Positions 16,370 through 25,293 are shown, counted from the stretch's first letter. The stretch: 64,000 bases of DNA from Arthrobacter sp. FW306-2-2C-D06B (GCF_021789175.1 NZ_CP084560.1:4154001-4218000); one strand, 5' to 3'. Notes: generated by a model not told the origin, from the letters alone. Program-made: numbers and translations.

Positions 16370-16776
16370 GCTACGCAGGCGACCTCAGCCCGCACGACGC
16401 CTGGACCAAACTGGAGCAAGGCGCCATCCTGGTGGACGTCCGCACCGAAGGCGAGTGGGCACACATTGGCATTCCGGATACCAAGGCCACCGAAAACGAT
16501 CCCCTGTTCATCCAGTGGAACCTGGCCGGCGGCATCCCCAACACCCGTTTCATCGAAGAGCTGACGCAACAGGCTCCGGAAGCGGATGGCACCGAACTGG
16601 TCTTCCTTTGCCGCTCCGGCCAGCGTTCCATCGCCGCCGCGATCGCCGCAACCCAGGCCGGGTACACCGCATACAACGTCCTCGAGGGCTTTGAGGGCGA
16701 ACCGGACCGCTATGGCGAGCGAACTGTGAACGGCTGGAAAAACCGTGGACTTCCGACGAACCTGGGGAACATCTAA
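16366..16776 (+). CDS. rhodanese-like sulfurtransferase
   Basis: A single rhodanese domain of 136 residues. The catalytic loop CRSGQR follows LVFLC and would carry a cysteine persulfide; ILVDVRTEGEW is the N-terminal rhodanese strand. It overlaps DUF1737 and abuts metZ with no gap, so sulfur delivery to, or sulfide supply for, homoserine sulfhydrylation is a plausible role. Confidence 0.92.
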   Translation: MSYAGDLSPHDAWTKLEQGAILVDVRTEGEWAHIGIPDTKATENDPLFIQWNLAGGIPNTRFIEELTQQAPEADGTELVFLCRSGQRSIAAAIAATQAGYTAYNVLEGFEGEPDRYGERTVNGWKNRGLPTNLGNI

Positions 16777-17985
16777 GTGACTTTCAATCCTGACGCCGCC
16801 GGCTGGAGCCCTGATACCCAGGCAGTCCGCGGTGGTCTTGACCGCACCAATTTCCAAGAAACATCCGAGGCCGTCTTCCTGAACTCCGGATTCGTCTATG
16901 AGTCCGCCGCGGCCGCAGAGCGCGCATTCACGGGAGAGGACGAGCGCTTCGTCTACTCCCGTTACGGCAACCCCTCCGTGGCCACTTTCCAGGAGCGGCT
17001 CCGCCTGCTCGAAGGCACCGAAGCGTGCTTCGCGACGGCGTCGGGCATGTCCGCTGTCTTCACCGCGCTCGGTGCGTTGCTGGCTGCAGGTGACCGCGTG
17101 GTTGCCGCCCGCTCGCTCTTCGGTTCCTGTTTCGTGATCCTCAACGAGATCCTGCCGCGCTGGGGCGTCGAGACCGTCTTCGTCGACGGACCGGACCTGG
17201 AACAGTGGCGTGCCGCGTTGTCCGAGCCGACAACGGCAGTGTTCTTCGAGTCGCCGTCGAACCCCATGCAGGAAATCGTGGACATCGCGGCAGTGAGCGA
17301 GCTCGCTCACGCGGCGGGCGCCACCGTCGTCGTCGACAATGTCTTTGCCACTCCCCTGCTACAGCGCTGCGGGGATCTCGGCGCAGACGTGATCGTCTAC
17401 TCGGGCACCAAGCACATCGATGGCCAAGGCCGGGTCCTGGGCGGAGCGATCCTGGGCACCAAGGAATTCATCGACGGTCCCGTCAAGCAGCTCATGCGTC
17501 ACACCGGGCCGTCGCTTTCAGCGTTCAACGCCTGGGTCCTGACCAAAGGCCTGGAGACGATGGCGCTGCGCGTCAATCACTCCTCGGCGTCTGCGTTGCG
17601 GATCGCCGAATGGCTTGAGGATCAGCCGGCCATCAGTTGGGTCAAGTACCCCCTGCTGAAGTCTCACCCGCAGTACGACCTGGCTGCGAAGCAAATGAAG
17701 GCCGGCGGAACCGTGCTCACCTTTGAGCTGCTCCCCTCTGCGGGGCGATCGGCGAAAGAGGCCGCCTTCGCGCTGCTGGACGGGCTCGCCGTCATCGATA
17801 TCTCGAACAACCTCGGCGACTCAAAGTCCCTCATCACCCATCCCGCCACCACCACGCACCGCGCCATGGGTCCGGAAGGCCGAGCGGCCATTGGCCTGAG
17901 CGACGGCGTCGTGCGGCTTTCGGTGGGGCTGGAGGATGTGGCCGACCTCATCGGGGACCTGGAGAGGGCCCTCAAGCAGGTCTAG
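16777..17985 (+). CDS. metZ: O-succinylhomoserine sulfhydrylase
   Basis: A 402-residue PLP enzyme of the Cys/Met metabolism family; it makes homocysteine from an activated homoserine and sulfide. The PLP lysine is in VIVYSGTKHIDGQGRVLGG; SRYGNPSVATFQERL and FFESPSNPMQ are the family motifs. The sequence and the name-giving arrangement fit MetZ better than cystathionine gamma-synthase. GTG start directly after the rhodanese TAA. It is the terminal gene of the SAM-IV operon. Confidence 0.9.
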   Translation: MTFNPDAAGWSPDTQAVRGGLDRTNFQETSEAVFLNSGFVYESAAAAERAFTGEDERFVYSRYGNPSVATFQERLRLLEGTEACFATASGMSAVFTALGALLAAGDRVVAARSLFGSCFVILNEILPRWGVETVFVDGPDLEQWRAALSEPTTAVFFESPSNPMQEIVDIAAVSELAHAAGATVVVDNVFATPLLQRCGDLGADVIVYSGTKHIDGQGRVLGGAILGTKEFIDGPVKQLMRHTGPSLSAFNAWVLTKGLETMALRVNHSSASALRIAEWLEDQPAISWVKYPLLKSHPQYDLAAKQMKAGGTVLTFELLPSAGRSAKEAAFALLDGLAVIDISNNLGDSKSLITHPATTTHRAMGPEGRAAIGLSDGVVRLSVGLEDVADLIGDLERALKQV

Positions 17986-17988
17986 CCC

Positions 17989-18004
17989 GCCGGGTTAGCC
18001 CGGC
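17989..18004. terminator. short hairpin between convergent genes
   Basis: GCCGGG and CCCGGC pair around the tetraloop TTAG in the gap between metZ and the YbdK-type gene. The loop contains the TAA stop of the minus-strand gene. No T tract follows on either side. It could serve as a weak bidirectional terminator. Confidence 0.4.
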
Positions 18005-19254
18005 GCTTCGCGCCAGTCCTGGCGCACCCAGGTGAGGACGGGCTGCGGCTTGGTGTCGCTCTCGTCCCTCTCCGAGCGCATCGTGATCTGAACTGCGTGC
18101 TCGACGACGGCGGCCAACCCGGCGGCGTCGGGCGCGCCCCCGTTGGTCCCGCTCCAGCGCTCGGCAACACCACGCTGCTCGATGGCACCGTTCCCGCGGC
18201 CCAGGATGGCCGCCACGCCGGTTTGCACCAAGTCGAGTTCACCCTGTTCGGCGAGCACAGGTTCCAGGTACTCCACCAGCGACCATACGACGTCCGCGGC
18301 GGGCTCCGGGCGGAACGTTCCGAAATCCAGCAGTTCGGTGCGCAGTCCGAAGTTGCTTGCCTGCCAGGACGCCATCCGCAAAAGCGCCGTGGGCACGGCC
18401 GCTGGCTCTATACCGGCATGGTACTCACGAACGGAAGTCTCAACCAAGGCCCTGACGAGCACCGCGATGAGCGCCGCATCCTCGGCCCGTAGGCAGACAT
18501 CGGCCACCCGGACTTCCACCGTGGGAACGTGCCGGGATAGCCTGGCGTCGAAATAAACCATCCCCTCGTCCAGCAACACTCCCGTTTCGATGAGCCTCCT
18601 GACAACCCGCCTGTAAGCAGCCAGGGAACCGAAGATTGCTGACGGTCCCGAGGACGGCCAGCGGTTCCACGCCTGCGTCCGGTAGCTCTCAAAACCGGTA
18701 GCCAGGCCCCGCCAGTAAGGGGAATTGGCGCTCATCGCCGTGAAGACAGCGAGCTTGTCCCGGATCCGGTCAAGGACCATCACTCCTTCCTCCGGGGACT
18801 CGATCGAGGTGTGGACGTGGAATCCGCAGGTGAGCTGTTCGTGCGCCGTGATGCCGAAACGTTCGAGCATGATGGCGTATCGGGGATCAGGAGTGGTGTG
18901 CAACGCGGCGTCCACGGGCGAGGTGGCCAACGCGGCGATCCTTGCGCCATGGCGCCGAGCGGCATGGCTCGCGAGGCCCCGCGCCCTGCGGATCTGGTGC
19001 AGGAGCTCGGCGTAGCTGCGGCATGGCCGGGTCTGGGTTTCGATCTGTTCAAGCTTGAGCTCGTGGCTTAGGCCGGTATCGGGGCCGTCGATCTCCTCAA
19101 GCGTAGGACCTATGTCGGAGCCATCTTGGGCGGGTCCGTCATAGGCGGGGCCGTCCTGAGCGGGGCCAGAGAGGAGCGCATCGGCAAGCGCGAGCGGCTC
19201 GCCGGTCACCGGATCGACGATCAGCAATTCCTCTTCCACACCAAAAGTGCGCAC
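17995..19254 (-). CDS. carboxylate-amine ligase, YbdK/GCS2 family
   Basis: A 419-residue ATP-dependent ligase related to glutamate-cysteine ligase type 2. [20 protein letters not shown] is the diagnostic start; [16 protein letters not shown] and [14 protein letters not shown] form the active site. Residues about 30-47 are an insertion with [10 protein letters not shown] repeats absent from the usual family; the DNA shows near-identical 15-base units at 19127-19171. The mycobacterial relative EgtA makes gamma-glutamylcysteine; no ergothioneine genes follow, so the substrate is open. Confidence 0.88.
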   Translation of the reverse strand: MRTFGVEEELLIVDPVTGEPLALADALLSGPAQDGPAYDGPAQDGSDIGPTLEEIDGPDTGLSHELKLEQIETQTRPCRSYAELLHQIRRARGLASHAARRHGARIAALATSPVDAALHTTPDPRYAIMLERFGITAHEQLTCGFHVHTSIESPEEGVMVLDRIRDKLAVFTAMSANSPYWRGLATGFESYRTQAWNRWPSSGPSAIFGSLAAYRRVVRRLIETGVLLDEGMVYFDARLSRHVPTVEVRVADVCLRAEDAALIAVLVRALVETSVREYHAGIEPAAVPTALLRMASWQASNFGLRTELLDFGTFRPEPAADVVWSLVEYLEPVLAEQGELDLVQTGVAAILGRGNGAIEQRGVAERWSGTNGGAPDAAGLAAVVEHAVQITMRSERDESDTKPQPVLTWVRQDWREAPG

Positions 19255-19318
19255 GGATCAATTGTGCGCCATGGCAGCCTCGCCGAGACAGAGCGGGATT
19301 TTGCGGGCCGCCCGATGG

Positions 19319-19407
19319 ATTCTGCTGGATCACTCCTGCCATGCGGAACGAGTATCCCCATATTCCGGGCATTAGCGGAAGCCACCCCCGGGGTAATCCA
19401 GCAGAAT
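19319..19407. repeat. 88-bp class palindromic element, copy 1 (upstream of DUF559 gene)
   Basis: The left end ATTCTGCTGGATCAC and right end GTAATCCAGCAGAAT form a 15-bp inverted repeat (one mismatch) around 59 bases. It lies in the divergent promoter gap between the YbdK-type gene and the DUF559 gene. Two other copies occur at 20315 and 25503. No target-site duplication is visible. Confidence 0.9.
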
Positions 19408-19477
19408 GTCGGCCAACTCATCCACATACGCCACATTCTTTGGCCCGTCAGCCCCGACATCGTGACTAGCTGGATCC

Positions 19478-20302
19478 ATGGATGCCCTGGATTTCCTCTC
19501 CTCAGTGGGCGGCGTCGCCCGGGTAGGTCTGCTTCGCGCCAACGGCTATACGCCCTCAGCGATCCACAAGTTGGCTTCCGCCGGGGCGCACCAACCACGA
19601 AAGGGCGTGTGGGCCCTCGAGTCGGCGGATCCGGAATACCTCACGGCGATCCTCAACAACGGACATGTCACGTGCGCGAGTGCAGCTTTACGCTACGGCC
19701 TGTGGATCAAAGACAGGCCCATGCGCTTGCATCTGGCTACGAGGCACTGCCGGGGCAGCGGTTTCGTCAGGCACGGCGGGCTTCGCCTCTCTCCGGAGAA
19801 TGCCGTCCCCGTGGCATCCGTAGAAGACACCGTCATTCACGCTCTGACCTGTTTGCCGGACGTTGATGCTATTTCCATTGCGCAGTCGGCCATGCGGCAG
19901 TTCGGCATCCCGCAGGCCATGATCGAAAGTGAGATCTCTGCCGACTACTACGGAAACGCCAGAAGGCTGTTGGCAAAGGCAGACGGACTGTCCGAATCCC
20001 TACCCGAAATCAGCGCCCGCCTGCTGTTCGAATCAGAAGGCCTGCCATTCCGCCGCCAAGTCCATATCCGCGGTGTCGGACGGGTCGACTTTTTGATTGG
20101 CAGGAGGTTGATCGTTGAGGTCAATGGCTATGCCTTCCACAGCTCCCGGGAGGCATGGAGGAAAGACATGGCACGACTGAACGCGGCGCAGGTACGTGGC
20201 TTTGACGTCCTGAGCTTCGCCCCCGAGAAGATCTGGAACAACCCGGAGCAGGTGATGGAGGAAATCCGCGCCGTCCTGGCCCTGCACAGCGAACGGAAGT
20301 GA
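19478..20302 (+). CDS. DUF559 Vsr-fold nuclease-like protein with AbiEi-type N-terminus
   Basis: A 274-residue protein. The N-terminal part (GGVARVGLLRANGYTPSAIH) looks like the winged helix of AbiEi-type proteins. The C-terminal 100 residues form a DUF559 domain of the Vsr/PD-(D/E)XK superfamily: VDFLIGRRLIVEVNG with Asp204, Glu214 and Asn216, then AFHSSREAWRKDMARLN. In most relatives I recall position 216 is Asp, so one acidic residue is replaced. No toxin partner is adjacent. The gene stands exactly between two copies of the 88-bp palindrome. The function is unknown; DNA cleavage is inferred from fold. Confidence 0.85.
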   Translation: MDALDFLSSVGGVARVGLLRANGYTPSAIHKLASAGAHQPRKGVWALESADPEYLTAILNNGHVTCASAALRYGLWIKDRPMRLHLATRHCRGSGFVRHGGLRLSPENAVPVASVEDTVIHALTCLPDVDAISIAQSAMRQFGIPQAMIESEISADYYGNARRLLAKADGLSESLPEISARLLFESEGLPFRRQVHIRGVGRVDFLIGRRLIVEVNGYAFHSSREAWRKDMARLNAAQVRGFDVLSFAPEKIWNNPEQVMEEIRAVLALHSERK

Positions 20303-20314
20303 CCCCAACGACGG

Positions 20315-20402
20315 ATTCTGCTGGATCACCGGCTCTGGTGGAACGGACACCCCAGAGCTTCCGCGCCTGGGAGGCAGCACACTCTGGGTGATCCAGCAGA
20401 AT
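20315..20402. repeat. 88-bp class palindromic element, copy 2 (downstream of DUF559 gene)
   Basis: Perfect 15-bp inverted ends ATTCTGCTGGATCAC and GTGATCCAGCAGAAT separated by 58 bases. An inner repeat CTCTGG/CCAGAG adds a second stem. It begins 12 bases after the DUF559 stop and ends 39 bases before the MurA-like stop. Confidence 0.9.
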
Positions 20403-20441
20403 GTTCCGCCGGAAGTCCGAATCGTCCCAAATCCGACGCTG

Positions 20442-21965
20442 TCAGTCCTGGAAGTACTCGATCTTGGCGCCGATGGTGTTGAGCCGCTCGGCCAGGTCCT
20501 CGTATCCGCGCTCAATCACGTAGATGTTACGCAACTCGGACGTGCCGCGGGCCGCCAGCATGGCCAAGAGCAGGCACGCGGCGGGTCGGAGTGCCGGAGG
20601 GCATCCGACTTCCGCGCCGCGCCATTTGGTGGGGCCATTGACGTAGATGCGGTGCGGATCGAGCAGTTGCACCTGGGCGCCAAGCTTGTTGAGCTCGGTC
20701 AAGTAGATCGCTCGGTTCTCGTAGACCCAGTCGTGGATCATGGTCTGGCCCTCGGCATTGCCGGCGATGACCGCGAAGAACGGCAAGTTATCGATGTTCA
20801 AACCCGGGAACGGCATCGGATGGATCTTGTCTTCCGGGGCACGCAACCGGGATGGCTTGGTGGTGACATCCACCAGGCGAGTCCGTCCGTTGCGGGCAAA
20901 GTACTCCCCGGAAATGTCGAGCTGCTGGCCCATCTGCTCAAGCGTGGCCAGTTCGATCTCCATGAACTCGATGGGGACCCGGCAGACGGTGACCTCCGAG
21001 TTGGTCACGATGCCCGCGGTGATGAGGCTCATGGCCTCGATGGGGTCTTCGGACGGGAAGTACTCAATGTCGACGTCGATCGCCGGGCGGCCCGTGATCT
21101 TCAGGGTGGTTGTTCCGATGCCGTCGATCACCACACCGAGCCCCTGCAAGTAGAAACAGAGGTCCTGCACCATGTAATTGGGGCTGGCATTACGGATCAC
21201 GGTGGTACCGCTCCGGTGTGCGGCGGCCATGATGGCGTTCTCCGTCACCGTGTCGCCGCGCTCCGTGAGGACAAAGGTGCGGTGCTCGCCGTCGGCCGGT
21301 GGAGCCTGCACGGAATAGAAGCCGGACTTGGCCTCCACCGAGAGCCCGAACTGACGCAACGCCTGCATGTGCGGTTCCACGGTTCGAGTCCCAAGATCGC
21401 AACCGCCGGCGTAGGGCAGTTGATAGGAGGCCGCCTCATCCAAGAGGGGGCCCAGCAGCATGATGACGCTGCGGGTGCGGCGCGCCGCCTCCACGTCCAT
21501 GGAGGCGAGGTCCAGGGTCTCCGGGCGGCGGATGCGAAGATCGTTGCCGTTCAGCCAGGTGCATTCGACACCGATCGAGGTCAAAACCTCGACGATCCGG
21601 TTGACTTCTTCGATCCGGGCGAGCCGGCGCAAGGTGGTGGTGCCGCGGTTGATGAGGCTCGCGCAAAGCAGTGCGACTCCGGCATTCTTGCTGCTGTTGA
21701 CGTCCACCGAGCCGGAGAGCGTGCGTCCGCCCTCTACGCGCAGATGGGTCATCTGCCGTTTGCCGACTTTGACGATGGTTCGCCCGAAGATCGACTCAAG
21801 GCGCTCGATCATGCGGAGGCTCAGGTTCTGCTTGCCCTGTTCCATTCTGGCAATGGCGCTTTGGCTGGTGCCCAGTTCCGAAGCGAGCTGTCCCTGTGTC
21901 CAGCCCTTTTCGCCACGGGCATCGCGAAGAAGGAGACCTACATGTTCGGCAGTCGGTTGCGTCAT
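20442..21965 (-). CDS. MurA-like UDP-GlcNAc 1-carboxyvinyltransferase with N-terminal XRE HTH
   Basis: A 507-residue protein. Residues about 5-60 are an XRE-type helix-turn-helix (GWTQGQLASELGTSQSAIARME); from about 70 onward it is an EPSP-synthase-fold enolpyruvyltransferase of the MurA type (SKNAGVALLCASLI; PGLNIDNLPFFAVI). Cys189 in AGGCDLGTRTVEPH aligns with the fosfomycin-sensitive catalytic Cys115 of MurA. MurA commits UDP-GlcNAc to peptidoglycan. I took ATG 21965 over a TTG six bases earlier. It may be a second, regulated MurA paralogue; the fused HTH suggests DNA binding or partner binding. Confidence 0.88.
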   Translation of the reverse strand: MTQPTAEHVGLLLRDARGEKGWTQGQLASELGTSQSAIARMEQGKQNLSLRMIERLESIFGRTIVKVGKRQMTHLRVEGGRTLSGSVDVNSSKNAGVALLCASLINRGTTTLRRLARIEEVNRIVEVLTSIGVECTWLNGNDLRIRRPETLDLASMDVEAARRTRSVIMLLGPLLDEAASYQLPYAGGCDLGTRTVEPHMQALRQFGLSVEAKSGFYSVQAPPADGEHRTFVLTERGDTVTENAIMAAAHRSGTTVIRNASPNYMVQDLCFYLQGLGVVIDGIGTTTLKITGRPAIDVDIEYFPSEDPIEAMSLITAGIVTNSEVTVCRVPIEFMEIELATLEQMGQQLDISGEYFARNGRTRLVDVTTKPSRLRAPEDKIHPMPFPGLNIDNLPFFAVIAGNAEGQTMIHDWVYENRAIYLTELNKLGAQVQLLDPHRIYVNGPTKWRGAEVGCPPALRPAACLLLAMLAARGTSELRNIYVIERGYEDLAERLNTIGAKIEYFQD

Positions 21966-22116
21966 AACCAATAAATATCACGGATGGTCTATCAATGGGA
22001 GGTTCTGTGACGCAACACGCCGATTCCGTCACAGAATAGTCGTCTCGTGCGATATTTGGGTTTCCCAGTCCATCGTTGCGTTTGCTCGCCACTGCCTGGA
22101 ACCAGCCGCTGGCCTA

Positions 22117-22182
22117 CCCAACTAGCTCGCAGGTGTTGTCGTTATGAGGCGCCAAAACGACAACAACTGCGAGTCAGTTGGG
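22117..22182. repeat. 66-bp palindromic element, copy 3
   Basis: Left CCCAACTAGC, right GAGTCAGTTGGG, inner TTGTCGTT and AACGACAA. It aligns without gaps to the other three copies. The right arm supplies the TGA stop (22174-22176) and the last two codons (Pro-Asn) of the ykoC-like gene. Confidence 0.9.
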
Positions 22183-22980
22183 CTGCTTCAGCCAGACGAA
22201 GTGCCACGTTCCTGCCCATTGCGCCGCGAGCACCGCCGCGGCTGCGATGAGCAGTCCGCCAGCGAGAACCCAGACGTCAAGGCGACTGTAGGTGGATTCG
22301 CGCGCCCAGGTCCGCCGTCCACCGCCGAAGCCGCGCGCCTCCATGGTCACGGCCAAGCGGGACGCCCGTCGTATCGCCTGGACCAGTAGCCCGAAGCTTT
22401 GGCCGAGCATGGCCTTGAACCGTTGCGGCGGGCTCCCATGCGAGCCGACACCCCGCGCGCGCCGTGCCATGCCGATGGTCTGCCACTCCTCCGCCATGAG
22501 CCCCACGAGCCGCAGCGCGGCCAAGGTGCCCAGGACAAAACGGTGCGGCAGTTTCGCCTTCTGCGCCAGGGCATCGGCAAGGTCCGTCGGATCGGTGCAA
22601 CTCATCAAGAGAATGGCCGGCAGCGCGATCGCCAAGCCGCGCAGCATGAACCCGAGTCCCAGCTGAAGCGAGCCTTCGCTGATCGACCAGATCCCGACGT
22701 CGAGCAGTATCCTCCCGCTGTCGGCCGACAGGATCGCGGTGCTCCAGCCGCCAAGCGCCGCCGCGATAATCAGGGGCCAGCCGCGCTGCCACAGCAAGCG
22801 CACGGTGAGCCCCGCGAGGGGGAACAGCGCCAGTTCGCCAAGGAGCGCCGTCGAGGCGGACACGAGGTCGATGGACAGCGCCAAGACCAAGGTGATCAGG
22901 AAGACAGAGACAAACTTGGCCAGAGGATTCGCCCGGGTCAGGAGGGCATTATTGCCGCGCAGGGTCAGGGTTTCCCTCAT
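22174..22980 (-). CDS. ykoC: ECF transporter T component, thiamine-precursor system
   Basis: A 268-residue membrane protein with about five helices, the energy-coupling T subunit of an ECF importer. The two coupling-helix motifs are MARRARGV and TMEARGFG, which contact the ATPases. ATG 22980 overlaps the ATPase stop (ATGA). With ykoD and ykoE and a TPP riboswitch upstream it should import hydroxymethylpyrimidine or thiamine. The stop codon lies in a 66-bp repeat. Confidence 0.9.
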   Translation of the reverse strand: MRETLTLRGNNALLTRANPLAKFVSVFLITLVLALSIDLVSASTALLGELALFPLAGLTVRLLWQRGWPLIIAAALGGWSTAILSADSGRILLDVGIWSISEGSLQLGLGFMLRGLAIALPAILLMSCTDPTDLADALAQKAKLPHRFVLGTLAALRLVGLMAEEWQTIGMARRARGVGSHGSPPQRFKAMLGQSFGLLVQAIRRASRLAVTMEARGFGGGRRTWARESTYSRLDVWVLAGGLLIAAAAVLAAQWAGTWHFVWLKQPN

Positions 22981-24587
22981 GCCGCACCCGCTTCCTGCCG
23001 GGCCCCGCCTTGGAACGCGGGCTCGAACCGCATTTCGGTGCCGCCCAGGACGGAGCTGAACTCCTGGTCGTGGGTCACGGACACCACGGAGGTTCCGGCG
23101 TCGAGCAGTTCGGAGAGGAACGACGCAAGCTCGGCCCAAGTGTTCGCGTCCTGGCCGAACGTGGGTTCGTCCAGCACCAGTACCCGGGGGTGGGCTGCGA
23201 GCACTGTCGCCACGGACAGCCGGCGCTTTTCGCCCCCGGAGAGCGTGTACGGATTGGCGTCCACCAAATGCCCCAGGCGCAGCCGTTCCAACAACTCGTC
23301 CACCCGTTCCTCGCCATGGCCAAGGTGCTTCGGGCCGAACAGGAGCTCGTCGAGCACGCGGCCGGTCACGAACTGATGTTCAGGCTCTTGGAACACCGTC
23401 CCGATGCGGGAGATCAGCTGCTGGGCCTTCCACTTGAACGGGTCGGTGCCGGCCCCGTCGCTGAGCCCGACGGCGGCAGTCACCGTGCCGGACACCGGCG
23501 CCAACAAGCCCGCGAGGGTCAACGCGAAGGTCGATTTTCCGGCGCCGTTGGGACCGGTGATGGTCAGGGCCTGCCCGGCGAGCACTTCGGCGTCGAGGCC
23601 GGACTGCACAGGAAGAGGCGGGATGGTTTTGAACCTGCGGCGCCGTGGCCGTTCGCGGGACACCGCGAGCTCCTGCGTGGCGAGCAGCAGTTCTCCAGCG
23701 TTGCCGGGGCCGGAGCCTACTCTCGAGCCGGAACCTGTTCCCGAACGTGGCCGGGTGGCCGGCACGTACCCGGGCACCCAGACGCCCGCAGCAGTGAGCA
23801 TGTCCCTTGCTTGCACCAACACGGTGTCCGGATCGCCGTCCAGGAGCACCGCCGGCGTCGACCCTCCCGTGGACGAGGAGCTGCCCGGCTGCAGCACTAC
23901 GATCCGGTCCACAAGGTCTTTCCAGACGGAGACCCGGTGCTCCACCACCACCAACGTGGCGCCGGTCTTATCGAGGCAGCGGCCCACGGCATCGCGTACT
24001 TCCAACACGCCGGCGGGGTCCAGGTTGGCCGTCGGCTCGTCCAGGAGGATCAAGCCGGGCCGCATCGCCAGGATGCCGGCCAGCGCAAGTCGTTGCTTCT
24101 GCCCGCCCGAGAGGGCCGACGTCGGGTGATCGAGCGGGAAGCTGCCGCTCGCACTATTCCGCAGCCCGACGTCGTCGAGCGCTTCATGGACCCGCTTCCA
24201 GATCTCTTCCCGCGGCACGCAAAGGTTCTCCGCGCCGAACGCGACGTCGTCGCCCAGCCGGGAAAGCACCACCTGGGTTTCCGGGTCCTGCTGCATGAGT
24301 CCGGCACGGCCCCGCTGGGCCCTCGGCGAAACACCGTCCACCAGCAACGAGCCGGTCTCGTCGGCGTCGTCACCTTCCTCGCCCAACACGCCCGCCAGGG
24401 CATGCAGGAGCGTCGACTTGCCCGCGCCCGAGGGGCCGAGCAGGAGCACACGCTCCCCTGGACGGATGTCCAGGTCGAGGGCGTGGATGGCCTGCGTGGT
24501 GCGGCCCGCGTGCCGCCAGCCCCAGCCTTGCGCGGAAATGGCGGCGGGTCGCACCACAGAAGGGGTGCCGGAATCAGGGCTGGGCAT
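22977..24587 (-). CDS. ykoD: ECF transporter ATPase, two fused ATP-binding domains
   Basis: A 536-residue tandem ABC ATPase. The first domain has LLGPSGAGKSTLL and signature LSGGQKQRL; the second has TGPNGAGKSTFAL and LSGGEKRRLS. Both have Walker B LLDEPT or VLDEPT. Fusion of the EcfA and EcfA' subunits is normal for YkoD. The start ATG 24587 overlaps the ykoE stop (TGATG). It sits at the membrane with YkoC and YkoE. Confidence 0.93.
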   Translation of the reverse strand: MPSPDSGTPSVVRPAAISAQGWGWRHAGRTTQAIHALDLDIRPGERVLLLGPSGAGKSTLLHALAGVLGEEGDDADETGSLLVDGVSPRAQRGRAGLMQQDPETQVVLSRLGDDVAFGAENLCVPREEIWKRVHEALDDVGLRNSASGSFPLDHPTSALSGGQKQRLALAGILAMRPGLILLDEPTANLDPAGVLEVRDAVGRCLDKTGATLVVVEHRVSVWKDLVDRIVVLQPGSSSSTGGSTPAVLLDGDPDTVLVQARDMLTAAGVWVPGYVPATRPRSGTGSGSRVGSGPGNAGELLLATQELAVSRERPRRRRFKTIPPLPVQSGLDAEVLAGQALTITGPNGAGKSTFALTLAGLLAPVSGTVTAAVGLSDGAGTDPFKWKAQQLISRIGTVFQEPEHQFVTGRVLDELLFGPKHLGHGEERVDELLERLRLGHLVDANPYTLSGGEKRRLSVATVLAAHPRVLVLDEPTFGQDANTWAELASFLSELLDAGTSVVSVTHDQEFSSVLGGTEMRFEPAFQGGARQEAGAA

Positions 24588-25216
24588 CAGGAAAAGACGG
24601 GCTCCGAGGCGGCCTTGCGGGACGCGAACGCACTCAGGACACCGGTCCTGGCCAGGCCGCGGGTCGCGATCCAGGACAGGGCTCCGGCAATGACGGCACC
24701 GGAGATCGTGCAGAACACGATGTACGCGAGCTTGTCGACCGGTTCGTAAGCGATGTTCCAGCCCCACGGGAGGAAGGAGTCGTTCAGACCGCAGAACAGG
24801 CCCGCGCCGGCACCGGCCAGCAGGGACACCGGCAGGTTGAACTTCTTGTACATGAAGGCCAGGAAGATGAGTTCCGCGCCGAGGCCTTGGAGCAGGCCCG
24901 AGATCAGCACCGTGGTTCCGTACTGCGAACCCATGATGAGCTCACTGGTGGCGGCCACCGTCTCGCAGAATATTGCCGCACCGGGCTTGCGGACGATGAG
25001 CATGCCCAGCACTGCCGGAATCATCCAGCCGCCGGCGATCAGGCCGCTCAGCGGCGGGTAGCCGGCGGACATCGGCGTTGCAACCAGAGCCATCTGGTCC
25101 CATGCCCAGAAGATCACGCCACCGGCGATCGAGATCAGTGCCGCCACGACGATGTCCACGACGCGCCAGTTGTAACCAGGCTTGGTGAGGCCCGGCCTTG
25201 CAGAAATACCAGTCAT
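24587..25216 (-). CDS. ykoE: ECF substrate-binding subunit, thiamine/HMP-type
   Basis: A 209-residue protein with about six hydrophobic helices and the YkoE pattern (VVDIVVAALISIAGGVIFWAWD; NDSFLPWGWN). It binds thiamine or its pyrimidine precursor. First gene of ykoEDC, with a GGAGGAC ribosome site ahead of the ATG and a TPP riboswitch about 80 bases further upstream. Confidence 0.92.
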   Translation of the reverse strand: MTGISARPGLTKPGYNWRVVDIVVAALISIAGGVIFWAWDQMALVATPMSAGYPPLSGLIAGGWMIPAVLGMLIVRKPGAAIFCETVAATSELIMGSQYGTTVLISGLLQGLGAELIFLAFMYKKFNLPVSLLAGAGAGLFCGLNDSFLPWGWNIAYEPVDKLAYIVFCTISGAVIAGALSWIATRGLARTGVLSAFASRKAASEPVFS

Positions 25217-25293
25217 TTTGTCCTCCTGAGGAACAGGAGGGGAAAGTGTTTCCGGTTGCCTGCGAGCGGCTTCCGCCGCGCCGGTCCGGACAC

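Noticed and set aside
15919..17310. Minus-strand frame of 463 codons antisense to DUF1737, rhodanese and metZ
   Set aside because: It covers three well-supported genes and the riboswitch and has no recognisable domain.
20388..21974. Plus-strand frame of 528 codons antisense to the MurA-like gene
   Set aside because: His/Gly/Arg-rich shadow of a gene with conserved catalytic motifs on the other strand.
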